Assembly (NCBI RefSeq): GCF_014161445.1
Contig: NZ_JABBXA010000022.1
Coordinates: forward strand, 62,001-126,000
Reading direction: 5' to 3'
Source of the DNA: Microbispora sp. H13382
GTDB lineage: Bacteria > Actinomycetota > Actinomycetes > Streptosporangiales > Streptosporangiaceae
Length of the DNA stretch: 64,000 nucleotides
Positions 41,920 to 50,212 of the stretch are shown in pieces; positions within the stretch are counted from its first letter, which is position 1, and each line of letters opens with the position of its first letter. The translations under genes and the position numbers were made by a program. The notes under the pieces were generated by a model, which was given only the letters and a program-made list of their open reading frames with translations, had not been told where the DNA came from and ran no database searches.

Positions 41920-43296
41920 ATGGCGGGCGGGCGCATGCCCAACTTTTTACGCCCACGCTCGATCCAGGCGCGGACCGCCCTGATGAGCGCGATCGTCTCC
42001 CTGGTCGTCCTGACCGTGATAGGGACCGGTCTGGACATCGCCATCCGGAACCGGATCCACAGCCACCTCTTCATGGACACGCAGCGGGTGGCCACCGACT
42101 GGATCGCCTCGATGGGCCCCAACGGCATCCCCGCGCCGTCGGCGACGCACGACGATCTCGTCCAGCTCGTCGACTCCGGCAACCGGGTGATCACCGCCAG
42201 CCGGGCGGCGAGCGGCAGGCCCCCGCTGACCTCCCCCTTCCCCACCGGGCAGGACCGCCTGCAGTACCGCATCGAGTGCCCGGACAAGGGCCGGTGCGTC
42301 GCGCTCACCGCCGTACGGGTTCTGCCGGTGCAGTCCCGGCTGTTCTGGAACGGCGAGCCGCACGCCGTGTACGCCGGGAGGACCGAGCCCGGCCTCCTGG
42401 CCTCGCGGCGGCTGGAGCTGTTCATCGCGATCGGAGTGCTGTTGATGACCGCCGGATGGACCTGGGCGAGCTGGCGTGCCGCGGGGCGCACGCTGCGTCC
42501 GGTCAGAGAGATTCGCGAGAAGGTGACGGAAATCAGCGTGCGTGATCTGAGTCTGCGGGTCCCCCAGCCGTCCGGGCGTGACGAGATCGCCGAGCTCGCC
42601 CGGGCCTCCAACAACTTCCTCGAGCGCCTCGACACCTCCGTGCGCCAGCAGCGGCACTTCGCCTCGATGGTCTCCCACGAGCTGCGGACCCCGCTCGCCG
42701 GGCTGCGCACGCAACTGGAGGAGGCCCTGCTCTACCGCGAGGAGACCGATCCGTACGAGACGATCCGGACGGCGGTGCGCACCACCGAGCGATGCCAGGC
42801 GATCATCGACGAGATGCTCACGGTCGCCCGCGTCCGCACGGCCGCGACGACCGAACCCGAGCCGGTCGACCTCGGGGCGCTCGCGCGGGAGGAGGCCGCA
42901 GCCCGCACCGACGGCGTGCCCGTGCGGACCGAGGTCAAGGACGAGGTGACCGTGCTGGGCAACCGGGTCCAGCTGTGCGGCGTGCTGACCAACCTGCTGG
43001 TCAACGCCCAGCGGCACGCGTACAGCGAGGTGGAGGTCACAGTCGAGCGGGCCGGCGACGAGGCGGTCGTCACCGTGCTCGACGACGGCGACGGCATCGC
43101 GCCGGAGGACCGCGAGCGGGTCTTCGAACCGTTCGTCCGGCTGAAGGACGGGCGCCGCCGCGACCCGAAGGGCACCGGGCTGGGCCTCGCCCTGTGCCGC
43201 GTCACGGCGGACGCCCACCACGGGACGCTGCGGGTCGAGGACTCCCCGCGCGGCGCCCGCTTCGTCCTGCGCCTGCCGCTGCCCGCGGGCTCCTGA
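41920..43296 (+). CDS. Orphan sensor histidine kinase
   Basis: 458 residues with classical two-helix topology: membrane helices at about 20-42 and 165-184 flank a ~120-residue sensor domain with two cysteines (IECPDKGRC). A HAMP domain follows (RTLRPVREIREKVTEISVRDLSLRVPQP), then HisKA with HFASMVSHELRTPLAGLRTQLEEAL (His about residue 256) and HATPase motifs NLLVNAQRHAYSEVEV, LDDGDGIAPEDRERVFEPF and GTGLGLALCR. Ribosome site gggaggg precedes the ATG. No response regulator adjoins it; the downstream egtD gene is convergent. The previous ABC operon is separated by a stem-loop, so it looks like an orphan kinase. Confidence 0.88.
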   Translation: MAGGRMPNFLRPRSIQARTALMSAIVSLVVLTVIGTGLDIAIRNRIHSHLFMDTQRVATDWIASMGPNGIPAPSATHDDLVQLVDSGNRVITASRAASGRPPLTSPFPTGQDRLQYRIECPDKGRCVALTAVRVLPVQSRLFWNGEPHAVYAGRTEPGLLASRRLELFIAIGVLLMTAGWTWASWRAAGRTLRPVREIREKVTEISVRDLSLRVPQPSGRDEIAELARASNNFLERLDTSVRQQRHFASMVSHELRTPLAGLRTQLEEALLYREETDPYETIRTAVRTTERCQAIIDEMLTVARVRTAATTEPEPVDLGALAREEAAARTDGVPVRTEVKDEVTVLGNRVQLCGVLTNLLVNAQRHAYSEVEVTVERAGDEAVVTVLDDGDGIAPEDRERVFEPFVRLKDGRRRDPKGTGLGLALCRVTADAHHGTLRVEDSPRGARFVLRLPLPAGS

Positions 43297-43300
43297 ACCC

Positions 43301-43346
43301 GGCCCCTGACCACCGGGCCCCCTGATCCCCGGGCCCCCTGACCCCG
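43301..43346. repeat. Three tandem copies of a ~16-bp unit
   Basis: Units close to ggccccctgaNcccg occur at 43301-43315, 43316-43331 and 43332-43346, between the convergent kinase and egtD genes. The last copy runs into the hairpin. Likely a local slippage repeat. Confidence 0.55.
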
Positions 43347-43361
43347 GCCCGGCGGGCCGGG
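43343..43361. terminator. Bidirectional hairpin between convergent genes
   Basis: cccggccc and gggccggg pair around a ggc loop, between the kinase stop (43296) and the egtD stop (43367), positioned to end transcription from both sides. Confidence 0.55.
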
Positions 43362-43366
43362 CGCCG

Positions 43367-44347
43367 TCAGCCGGCGAGCCTCCCCGGTGCCGGCACGGCG
43401 GCGAGGGTCAGCGCGAAGTCGCCGGCGCTGTCGGTGTACCAGCGGCAGACCGCGAACCCGGCCCGGGACAGCTCGTCGAGCACCGCCTCCCTGCGGAACT
43501 TGGCGCTGATCTCCGTCCGCATCTCCTCGCCTTCGGCGAAGGCCACCGTGAGGCCGAGCGCTCTGATCGGGACCTCCATCGGCCGGGTGGCCCGCAGCCG
43601 CATCTCGATCCAGTCGTTGTCCTCGTCCCACAGCGCGACGTGCTCGAACGCCTCCGGCTCGAACCCGGCGTCCAGCTCCCGGTTGAGCACGTGCAGCACG
43701 TTGCGGTTGAAGGCGGCCGTCACACCTCCCGGGTCGTCGTACGCCTTCACCAGGCGGACGGGATCCTTCACCAGGTCGGTGCCCAGCAGCAGGGTGTCGC
43801 CCGGCCGCAGCGTGGCGCGCAACTCCTTGAGGAACACCTCCCGCGCGGCGGGCGGCAGGTTGCCGATCGTGCCGCCGAGGAAGGCCACCAGCCGCCTGCC
43901 CGTCCTGGGCAGCAGCGCCAGGTGCTGCTCGAAGTCGGCGCGGACCGGCCGCACGTCCAGGCCCGGATAGCGTACGGCCAGCCGCTCGACCGCGGCCGCC
44001 AGCGTGACGGCGTCGACGTCGACCGGCGTGTAGGCCCTCAGCGTCCCGGCGTTGGCCATCGCGTCGAGCAGGAGCACGGTCTTCTCGCTGGTGCCCGAGC
44101 CCAGTTCGACGAGCGTGTCGGCGCGGCTGAGGCCCGCGACGTCGACGGCGCGGCGGCGCAGGATCTCCAGCTCGCGCCGGGTGGGGTAGTACTCCGCCAG
44201 CCGGGTGATCCGGGAGAACAGTTCGCTGCCCGCCTCGTCGTAGAACCACTTGGGGGGCAGCCACTTGGGTGACGAGGTGAGCCCGGCGCGTACGTCGTTC
44301 TCCAGAGCCTGGCGCGGGTAGTCGCCGCCGAGATGATCGGTAACCAT
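43367..44347 (-). CDS. egtD: L-histidine N-alpha-methyltransferase
   Basis: 326-residue SAM-dependent enzyme that makes hercynine from histidine, the first ergothioneine step. Typical segments are PKWLPPKWFYDEAGSELFSRITRLAEYYPTRRE (about residues 27-59), the SAM site LVELGSGTSEKTVLLLDAM, LVAFLGGTIGNLPP, and the C-terminal EISAKFRREAVLDELSRAGF with FALTLAA. Length matches EgtD. It is the last gene of egtABCD, nine bases after egtC. Cytoplasmic. Confidence 0.95.
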   Translation of the reverse strand: MVTDHLGGDYPRQALENDVRAGLTSSPKWLPPKWFYDEAGSELFSRITRLAEYYPTRRELEILRRRAVDVAGLSRADTLVELGSGTSEKTVLLLDAMANAGTLRAYTPVDVDAVTLAAAVERLAVRYPGLDVRPVRADFEQHLALLPRTGRRLVAFLGGTIGNLPPAAREVFLKELRATLRPGDTLLLGTDLVKDPVRLVKAYDDPGGVTAAFNRNVLHVLNRELDAGFEPEAFEHVALWDEDNDWIEMRLRATRPMEVPIRALGLTVAFAEGEEMRTEISAKFRREAVLDELSRAGFAVCRWYTDSAGDFALTLAAVPAPGRLAG

Positions 44348-44356
44348 GGTCGCCTC

Positions 44357-45058
44357 TCAATCGATGGGTGTCACCGAAACGCCGTCGGGGGACGCGAGCA
44401 GCAGGCTCCGGTCGGGCACGGCCCGCCAGCCCGGCCGGTCGTCCAGCGGCTCGCTCGCGACGAGCACCCCCTGCTCCAGGTGCGTGAACAACGTGTCGCC
44501 CCACGCGACGGCGGCCAGGTGCGAACCTCCCGTGACGAGCAGGTTGAGCCGGGCCTCGCGGTCGCCCTCGGCCGCCGCGCGGACGACGTCGGCCAGGACG
44601 CCGGCGAGCGGCAGGCCGTCCCGCAACCGGGTGAACACGGCCGCGGCCAGCCACGCAGAGTCGCACACGCTCTCCGCGTCGGCCGCGAGGGGCCTGACGG
44701 CCTCGCGCCGCACCCGGCCGTTGTGGCTGAGCAGCCAGGGCCCGTCGGCGAACGGCGCGGTGGCGCTCTCCTCGATCGGCATGCCGGCCGTGGCCGACCG
44801 GACCGCCGCGATGAGGCAGGACGACCGCGCCGCCGCGGCGAGGCCGGGCATGTTGGCGTCCGCCCAGATGGGCACCGTACGGCGGTACCGGACGGGCCGG
44901 GGGCCGTCGTACCAGCCGAAGCCGAACCCGTCGGCGTTCACCGTGCCGAACTTCTGCATGCGCGGCGCGTACGACTGGCGCAGCAGCCCGTGCTCCGGGT
45001 CGCTGATCAACGAGGCCGGGGACCGCGCCGGGCCCAGCCACGCCGCGTGGCGGCACAT
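44357..45058 (-). CDS. egtC: Gamma-glutamyl-hercynylcysteine sulfoxide hydrolase
   Basis: 233-residue class-II glutamine amidotransferase-like enzyme removing the gamma-glutamyl group in ergothioneine synthesis. Cys2 (MCRHAAWLG) becomes the N-terminal nucleophile after Met removal. NADGFGFGWYDG, the oxyanion LLSHNGRVRREAVRPL (in place of HNG of related enzymes) and CDSAWLAAAVFTRL match EgtC. Start sits four bases after the egtB stop. Third gene of the operon. Confidence 0.93.
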   Translation of the reverse strand: MCRHAAWLGPARSPASLISDPEHGLLRQSYAPRMQKFGTVNADGFGFGWYDGPRPVRYRRTVPIWADANMPGLAAAARSSCLIAAVRSATAGMPIEESATAPFADGPWLLSHNGRVRREAVRPLAADAESVCDSAWLAAAVFTRLRDGLPLAGVLADVVRAAAEGDREARLNLLVTGGSHLAAVAWGDTLFTHLEQGVLVASEPLDDRPGWRAVPDRSLLLASPDGVSVTPID

Positions 45059-45062
45059 CCCC

Positions 45063-46373
45063 TCAGTCCTCCGAGCGCGCGCAGCGGAACCCGGCGAAGA
45101 TCTGCCGCCGGATCGGGTAGTCCCAGTTGCGGAAGGTCGTGCGCACGGCGGAGGGGTGGGTGGCCCACGACCCGCCGCGCAGCACCCGGTAGGTCTCCCC
45201 GAAGAAGACCTTGCTGTATTCCTCGTAGGGGAAGCAGCGGTAGCCGGGATAGGGCTGGAACCAGGAGTCCGTCCACTCCCACACGTCCCCCATCAGCTGC
45301 TCCACTCCGTAGGGGCTCGCGCCGTCCGGGAACGCCCCGGCGGGCGCGGGCCGGGCGGCGCGGTGGCCGAGGTTGGCCCAGCGCCCGAGGTGGCCGGGGT
45401 CGGCCTCGCCCCAGGGGTACGTGCGGCCGCCGCACGCCTTCTCCCACTCGGCCTCGGTCGGCAGGCGCTTGCCCGCCCACCGGGCGTACGCGTCGGCCTC
45501 GTACCAGGAGACGTGCTGCACCGGCTCGTCCGGCGGCACGGGCTCCTCCCGGCCGAAGCGGATCCGCCACCAGGTGTCCCCGTCCCGGATCCAGAACAGC
45601 GGGGCCTCCACGCCGGTCCGTTCGGCCCACTCCCAGCCCTGGGGCAGCCACCAGCGCGGGTCGCGGTAGCCGCCGTCCTCGACGAACTCCAGGTACGCCC
45701 CGTTGGTGACGGGACGGCGGTCGATCCAGTAGCCCGGCAGGTAGATCCGGTGGGCCGGCCGTTCGTTGTCGTACGCCCAGGCCACGGTGTCGGTGCCCAT
45801 CGTGAAGACCCCGGCGGGGATGTGCACCTCCGGCTCACCGGCGGGCCGGCCCGGCGGCAGCTCCCCGTCGCGGACCAGGCCGGGCCGCCGGGACAGCTGG
45901 AGCGTGGCGAGCATCGTCTCGTCGTGCTGGTGCTCGTGCTGCAGCACCAGCCCGAAGACGTAGCCGCCGGACCGCAGCGGGGCGGGGTCGGTCAGGTCCA
46001 CCAGGTCGAGGACGTCGAGCACCCGGCCGCGTACGCCGGAGATGTACTTCCTGGCCTCGGCCGGGCCGAGCAGCGGCAGCGAGGGCCGGTCCTTGCGCGG
46101 GTATTTGAACGCGTCGTAGAGGTGGTCGATCTCCGGGCGCAGCGGCTCGATGCCGCCCACCTCCCGAAGCACCCACAGCTCCTCGTAGTTCCCGACGTGC
46201 GCGAGGTCCCAGACCAGCGGCGACATCAGGGGCGAGTGCTGGCGCACGAGCATGTCGTCGTCGGTGTCGGTGTAGGCGAGCGAGCGCTCGCGTACGGCCT
46301 CGAGCTCGGCCGCGATCCGCTCCTTCAGTCCGGTCGGGCCGGCGTTGCCCAGGACGGCGTCGAGATCGGTCAC
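45063..46373 (-). CDS. egtB: Hercynine oxygenase (sulfoxide synthase)
   Basis: 436-residue non-heme iron enzyme that joins gamma-glutamylcysteine (or cysteine) to hercynine with O2. The N-terminal DinB-like domain has the iron ligand region LAHVGNYEELWVLRE and the HEHQHDETMLATLQ motif. The C-terminal formylglycine-generating-enzyme fold has VHIPAGVFTMGTD, YWIDRRPVTNGAYLEFV, RLPTEAEWEKACGG, MGDVWEWTDSWFQPYPGY and VLRGGSWAT. Start GTG overlaps the egtA stop (GTGA); the frame open upstream is egtA antisense-frame shadow. Second gene of the operon. Confidence 0.94.
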   Translation of the reverse strand: MTDLDAVLGNAGPTGLKERIAAELEAVRERSLAYTDTDDDMLVRQHSPLMSPLVWDLAHVGNYEELWVLREVGGIEPLRPEIDHLYDAFKYPRKDRPSLPLLGPAEARKYISGVRGRVLDVLDLVDLTDPAPLRSGGYVFGLVLQHEHQHDETMLATLQLSRRPGLVRDGELPPGRPAGEPEVHIPAGVFTMGTDTVAWAYDNERPAHRIYLPGYWIDRRPVTNGAYLEFVEDGGYRDPRWWLPQGWEWAERTGVEAPLFWIRDGDTWWRIRFGREEPVPPDEPVQHVSWYEADAYARWAGKRLPTEAEWEKACGGRTYPWGEADPGHLGRWANLGHRAARPAPAGAFPDGASPYGVEQLMGDVWEWTDSWFQPYPGYRCFPYEEYSKVFFGETYRVLRGGSWATHPSAVRTTFRNWDYPIRRQIFAGFRCARSED

Positions 46374-47494
46374 GCGTACATCTCCTCCATCTGGTCGGCG
46401 GCCGGCGATCGGCCGGATTCGATGTGCCGGGAGGCGAACGCGCGGACCCGGGCGACCAGCCGGGGCTCGGCCCCGAGGCGGGGCAGGGCCTCGGCGGCGG
46501 CGCGGAAGCAGACGGAGGCGGACCGGCGCAGCTCGGGGTCGGCGAGACCGAGCCGGGCGGCGTCCGACCACCGGTGCGCGACCGGCCGGGCCGCTTCGAG
46601 GGCGACCCCGGCGGCCCGGTCGTCGGTGACGAGCGCGTGGACGACGGCCACGCACACGGGCCACTCGGCCGCCCCCTGCGCGTCGAGGTAGCGCACCTCC
46701 AGCCAGCCCCGGGGGCGCACGGGCGGGAAGAGCGTGGTGGCGTGGTAGGCGAGGTCGTCCTCGTCGGGGGGACGCCCGGCCACGCGGGCGAAGTCCCGGA
46801 ACGCCGAGCCGTCGAGGACCGGCAGGAAGCCGCCGTCCCCCCGGATCAGCATGAGACGGGCGTCGAGGAGGTAACGCGCCCAGTCGTCCACCGGATCGCC
46901 TCCGCGCGCGACGGGCGCGGTCCTGCTCGGGTCGAGCCTGCCCCACACTGCCTGGCGGCCCGAGGCCCATCCGCCCGCGGGCGAGTTGGCGAAGGCCGCC
47001 ACCAGCACCGGGCCGAGCACGTGGACGCGTTCCCAGCGGACCCGGGGATCGTCGCCGAAGTCCAGGTTGATCTGGACGGACGCGGTCGAGCACATCATCG
47101 TGAGGCCGTGCGGGCGGCCCAGGAAGGCGGCCATCGCCTCATATCGGGGCTCTCGTAACTGGCGCAGGGGCGGACGGAGCGTGTCCAGGCCGCGGCCGCC
47201 CAGCCGCAGGCCGGCCCGGGTGAGCGCGAGCCGTACGGCGCCGACGTCGGCGGTGAGCTTCGCGATCGCGTCAGGCAGGACGTCCGGCGGAGCGGACAGT
47301 TCGAGCTGCCCGCCCGGTTCGAACGTCACCCGGCTGCCGCCGGGGAGCGTGGGGAGCGCGTCCGCGATCCGGGCGACGGGAACGTGGAGCGCGGGGTCCT
47401 CGGCGTCGAAGACCAGGAACTCCAGCTCGACGCCCAGCCGGTCGGAGGTGACTCCGCGGAAGCAGTCCCGGGCGTAGTTCTGCACGTCGGTCAT
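46370..47494 (-). CDS. egtA: Ergothioneine biosynthesis glutamate-cysteine ligase
   Basis: 374 residues of the EgtA/GCS2 fold, making gamma-glutamylcysteine from glutamate, cysteine and ATP. Recognisable are GVELEFLVFDAEDP, VTFEPGGQLELSAPP, MMCSTASVQINLDFGDDP, LDARLMLIR and RGWLEVRYLDAQ. The ATG at 47494 has ggggggcg upstream; an in-frame ATG 48 bases further up is less likely. First gene of the four-gene operon egtA-egtB-egtC-egtD. egtE, the final C-S lyase, is absent from the window and must be elsewhere if the pathway is complete. Confidence 0.92.
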   Translation of the reverse strand: MTDVQNYARDCFRGVTSDRLGVELEFLVFDAEDPALHVPVARIADALPTLPGGSRVTFEPGGQLELSAPPDVLPDAIAKLTADVGAVRLALTRAGLRLGGRGLDTLRPPLRQLREPRYEAMAAFLGRPHGLTMMCSTASVQINLDFGDDPRVRWERVHVLGPVLVAAFANSPAGGWASGRQAVWGRLDPSRTAPVARGGDPVDDWARYLLDARLMLIRGDGGFLPVLDGSAFRDFARVAGRPPDEDDLAYHATTLFPPVRPRGWLEVRYLDAQGAAEWPVCVAVVHALVTDDRAAGVALEAARPVAHRWSDAARLGLADPELRRSASVCFRAAAEALPRLGAEPRLVARVRAFASRHIESGRSPAADQMEEMYA

Positions 47495-47601
47495 TCGCCC
47501 CCCAACGGGCCGAGGTTTGCCGACTCGGTGGTGCCGAGTCAACTTTCCCCGTAATCACCTCTTTCAACCTGAAACCCACTGAAACAGGGCGTTAACCCTG
47601 G

Positions 47602-48255
47602 TCACGCGGCGGTTGCCCAGTCCTCATCGCGCATCCGGATCATCGAGACGCCGACGATGCCGAAGACCACGAGCAGGATGACGGGGCCGCCGAGGCCCAG
47701 CACGAGGTTCCACGCGCTCGCGCCGAACAGCCAGACGAGGATGCCGACGAGCACGCCGGCCGGGAACCACCACCCGGCCCGGCCTCCCCAGGCGTACGCG
47801 ACGGCCACGAGCACGAGGCCGAGGAACGACCCGATCATCCCGGGCATCTGCCAGGCGATCGTCATCGCGGGCTGCGCCGCGTCCTGCATGAGCTTCTCGG
47901 CCTGGTCCACCGGCAGCATCCGGAACGCCACGATGTCGAAGAAGTCCGAGATCATCAGTGCCGAGAAGTTGATGAGGCCGAGGACCGCGACCACGCCCGC
48001 GATGTTGGCGAGTACCACGCCCTTCTTGCGTACGAGGTGGACGAGGCCGATCACACCGGGGACCCACAGGATCCACGCGTAGTGGAGGAGCGTCGCGCTG
48101 ACGCCCACGGCGCCCGGGTTGTTCGCGTACACGAGAGGGTCCTCGACCCCGGGCTCGGACGGATCGGCGGCCATGCCGAGGAGCAGGCAGAGCGGGGCGA
48201 GGACGAGGCTCGTGCCCGCCGCGACGCGGCGGAAGGAGTTCGCGTTGGTAAGCAT
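47602..48255 (-). CDS. Hypothetical six-helix membrane protein
   Basis: 217 residues with six hydrophobic helices (about 9-28, 50-73, 80-105, 130-155, 160-178, 183-205) and short loops, so an integral membrane protein. Motif-like segments (LLHYAWILWVPGVIGLVHLVRKKG; MPGMIGSFLGLVLVAVAYAWGG) recur in actinomycete proteins of unknown function. A ribosome site (ggagg-like, on the minus strand near 48265) precedes the ATG. Divergent from a two-component pair across a 24-bp dyad, so it is probably the target of that system. Confidence 0.7.
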   Translation of the reverse strand: MLTNANSFRRVAAGTSLVLAPLCLLLGMAADPSEPGVEDPLVYANNPGAVGVSATLLHYAWILWVPGVIGLVHLVRKKGVVLANIAGVVAVLGLINFSALMISDFFDIVAFRMLPVDQAEKLMQDAAQPAMTIAWQMPGMIGSFLGLVLVAVAYAWGGRAGWWFPAGVLVGILVWLFGASAWNLVLGLGGPVILLVVFGIVGVSMIRMRDEDWATAA

Positions 48256-48287
48256 GCGGAGGACCGTACGGATCGGTCCCCCGCGGT

Positions 48288-48311
48288 GTCGTCAAAGCAC
48301 GTTTTGACGAC
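48288..48311. promoter_or_regulatory. 24-bp operator-like dyad between divergent genes
   Basis: gtcgtcaaa (48288-48296) and tttgacgac (48303-48311) are perfect inverted arms around the six-base spacer gcacgt. The dyad lies 33 bases upstream of the minus-strand membrane gene and 63 bases before the kinase ATG. That position suits a dimeric regulator, most simply the NarL-type regulator encoded at 49507. Confidence 0.6.
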
Positions 48312-48360
48312 CTGTCCTCCTACAGGTGGATTTGTGGAACGGTGCATTCCGGACGACCGT

Positions 48361-48374
48361 TACTCTCTGCGTCA
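48361..48374 (+). promoter_or_regulatory. Probable -10 box of leaderless kinase transcript
   Basis: tactct (48361-48366) fits the actinomycete TANNNT -10, and the ATG at 48374 is seven bases later. That is the expected start site for a leaderless mRNA; no ribosome site precedes the ATG. Confidence 0.45.
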
Positions 48375-49510
48375 TGCTCCACCGCCGTCCCCCCACTCTC
48401 GTCGACTGGCTCGTCGCGGTGGCCGTGGGCCTGTTCGCGATCGCCGAGGAGATCGGCGGGCGCTCCATGGGCCCCTCCCGCGAGGATCTCCCCATCTGGA
48501 TCGCCGCCGGGGTCGTCACCGCCGCCGGAGTGCTGTTCCGGCGCCGCGTCCCCTTCGCGATCCTGTGCGTCTACTCCGCCGTCAACGTCCTGCTGTTCGC
48601 CCTCGCCCCCCAGATGTCGGCGGCCTGGCAGTTCTACACCGAGCTCGTGCTGCTGTTCACCCTGCTGTCGGAGGTACGGCCGGGCAGCGTGAAGGCCGTG
48701 ACCGGCCTGGTCGCGAGCGGTGCGTACGTCGTCTCCATGCTGGCGGCCTCGTCCCCGCCTGCCGGGTGGGGCGACATCGCCGTGGCGGTGGTGATGTCCG
48801 CGATCGCGGCCGGAGCCGGCCTGGCCGTGCGGCGGCACCGCGTGATCGCCGCACAGGCCGCCGAGCGCGGCGAACTGCTGGCCCGCGAGGCGGTGTCGGA
48901 GGAGCGCGCCCGCATCGCCCGCGAACTGCACGACATCGTCGCCCACAGCGTCAGCGTGATGACCATGCAGACCGGCGGCGTACGGCTCATGCTGCGCGAG
49001 GACCAGGAACGCGAGCGGCAGGTGCTCGCGTCGATCGAGGAGACGGGCCGCGGCGCGGTCGACGAGCTGCGCCGGATGCTCGGCCTGCTGCGCGGGCCGC
49101 AGGCGGACGCGGGCCCTCAGGCCGGCCTCGACCGGCTGGACGACCTGCTCGACCAGGTCAGGGCGGCGGGCCTCGAGGTGGCCCTGGAGGTGCGGGGAGA
49201 CCCGGTGCCGCTGCCCGCCGGGCTCGACCTGTCGGCCTTCCGCATCGTGCAGGAGGCGCTGACCAACGCGCTCAAGCACGCTGGCCCGACCCGGGCGGCG
49301 GTCACCGTGGACTACCGCCCCGGGGAGCTGCACCTGCATGTCGTCGACCACGGCCCGCGCCAGGGCAGGACGCGGGCGCGCGCCGCCGGGCCGGAGAGCG
49401 GACACGGGCTGATCGGCATGCGGGAGCGGGCCGCGCTGTTCCACGGCACGCTCACCGCGGGACCGCTCGCCTCGGGCGGGTTCGGCGTCCGGGCGGTGCT
49501 GCCCCTGTGA
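48374..49510 (+). CDS. Sensor histidine kinase, HisKA_3 type
   Basis: 378 residues. An N-terminal membrane domain of four to five helices (about 10-150) is followed by HisKA_3 with the phospho-acceptor His in ERARIARELHDIVAHSVSVMTMQTGG and ELRRMLGLLRG. The HATPase has FRIVQEALTNALKHAGP and SGHGLIGMRERAALFHGTLTAGP. It has an unusually basic, short ATP-lid region (HGPRQGRTRARAAGPES). Start at 48374 is probably leaderless (see -10 entry). Its stop overlaps the regulator GTG by four bases, forming a coupled NarL-type pair. Confidence 0.9.
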   Translation: MLHRRPPTLVDWLVAVAVGLFAIAEEIGGRSMGPSREDLPIWIAAGVVTAAGVLFRRRVPFAILCVYSAVNVLLFALAPQMSAAWQFYTELVLLFTLLSEVRPGSVKAVTGLVASGAYVVSMLAASSPPAGWGDIAVAVVMSAIAAGAGLAVRRHRVIAAQAAERGELLAREAVSEERARIARELHDIVAHSVSVMTMQTGGVRLMLREDQERERQVLASIEETGRGAVDELRRMLGLLRGPQADAGPQAGLDRLDDLLDQVRAAGLEVALEVRGDPVPLPAGLDLSAFRIVQEALTNALKHAGPTRAAVTVDYRPGELHLHVVDHGPRQGRTRARAAGPESGHGLIGMRERAALFHGTLTAGPLASGGFGVRAVLPL

Positions 49511-50187
49511 GTGATGCTGTGAGTGACGCTGTGAACGTGATCGGGATCCTGATCGCCGACGACCAGGCGATGATCCGGGCCGGGCTGCGCCTGGTCATCG
49601 GCACCCAGCCGGACCTCGCCGTGCTGGGCGAGGCGTCCGACGGCCAACGCGCCGTGGAACTGGCCCGGAGCCTGCGGCCCGACGTCGTGCTGCTCGACAT
49701 CGCGATGCCGCGCCTCGACGGCCTGGAGGCGGCCCGGCGGATCCTGTCCGCGCCCGAGCCGCCGCGTGTGATCATGCTGACGACCTACGACACCGACGAG
49801 AACCTCGGCCACGCCCTGCACGCCGGGGTCAGCGGTTTCCTGCTCAAGGTCTCGCCGCCCGAGCACCTGTTCGCGGCGATCCGCAGCGCCGCCCGCGGCG
49901 AGCTGCTGCTCGACCCCGCCGTCACGGGCAGGGTCGTGGACGCCTACCGCCGCGCACAACCCGCCGCGCCACCGCCGGAGACCGGACTGACGCCGCGGGA
50001 GGAGCAGGTGCTGCGCCTGGTCGCGCGGGGGCTGTCGAACGGCGAGATCGCCGGCACGCTGTCGATCAGCGAGGCGACGGTGAGCACGCACATGAACCGC
50101 CTGCTGGCCAAGCTCGGCCTGCGCGACCGCGCCCAGGCCGTCAGGTACGCCTACGAGTCGGGCGTCGTCCGCCCAGGAGACCCCTAG
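49507..50187 (+). CDS. NarL/LuxR-type response regulator
   Basis: About 226 residues. The receiver domain has ILIADDQAMIRAGLRLVI (acidic pair), phospho-acceptor Asp in VVLLDIAMPRLDGLEA, Thr in MLTTYDTDENL and Lys in FLLKVSPPEH. The LuxR HTH is LTPREEQVLRLVARGLSNGEIAGTLSISEATVSTHMNRLLAKLGL. The 5' end holds four in-frame GTGs inside a duplicated 12-base element (49507-49530). The first overlaps the kinase stop (GTGA) and is used here; the GTG at 49531 is also reasonable. Likely binds the dyad at 48288-48311. Confidence 0.9.
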   Translation: MSDAVSDAVNVIGILIADDQAMIRAGLRLVIGTQPDLAVLGEASDGQRAVELARSLRPDVVLLDIAMPRLDGLEAARRILSAPEPPRVIMLTTYDTDENLGHALHAGVSGFLLKVSPPEHLFAAIRSAARGELLLDPAVTGRVVDAYRRAQPAAPPPETGLTPREEQVLRLVARGLSNGEIAGTLSISEATVSTHMNRLLAKLGLRDRAQAVRYAYESGVVRPGDP

Positions 50188-50212
50188 TCGACAGCCGGTA
50201 GCGTAGGTGCAC

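Noticed and set aside
43301..43346. Tandem repeats as a CRISPR or VNTR
   Set aside because: Units are contiguous without spacers and only three copies; best seen as a short slippage repeat beside a terminator.
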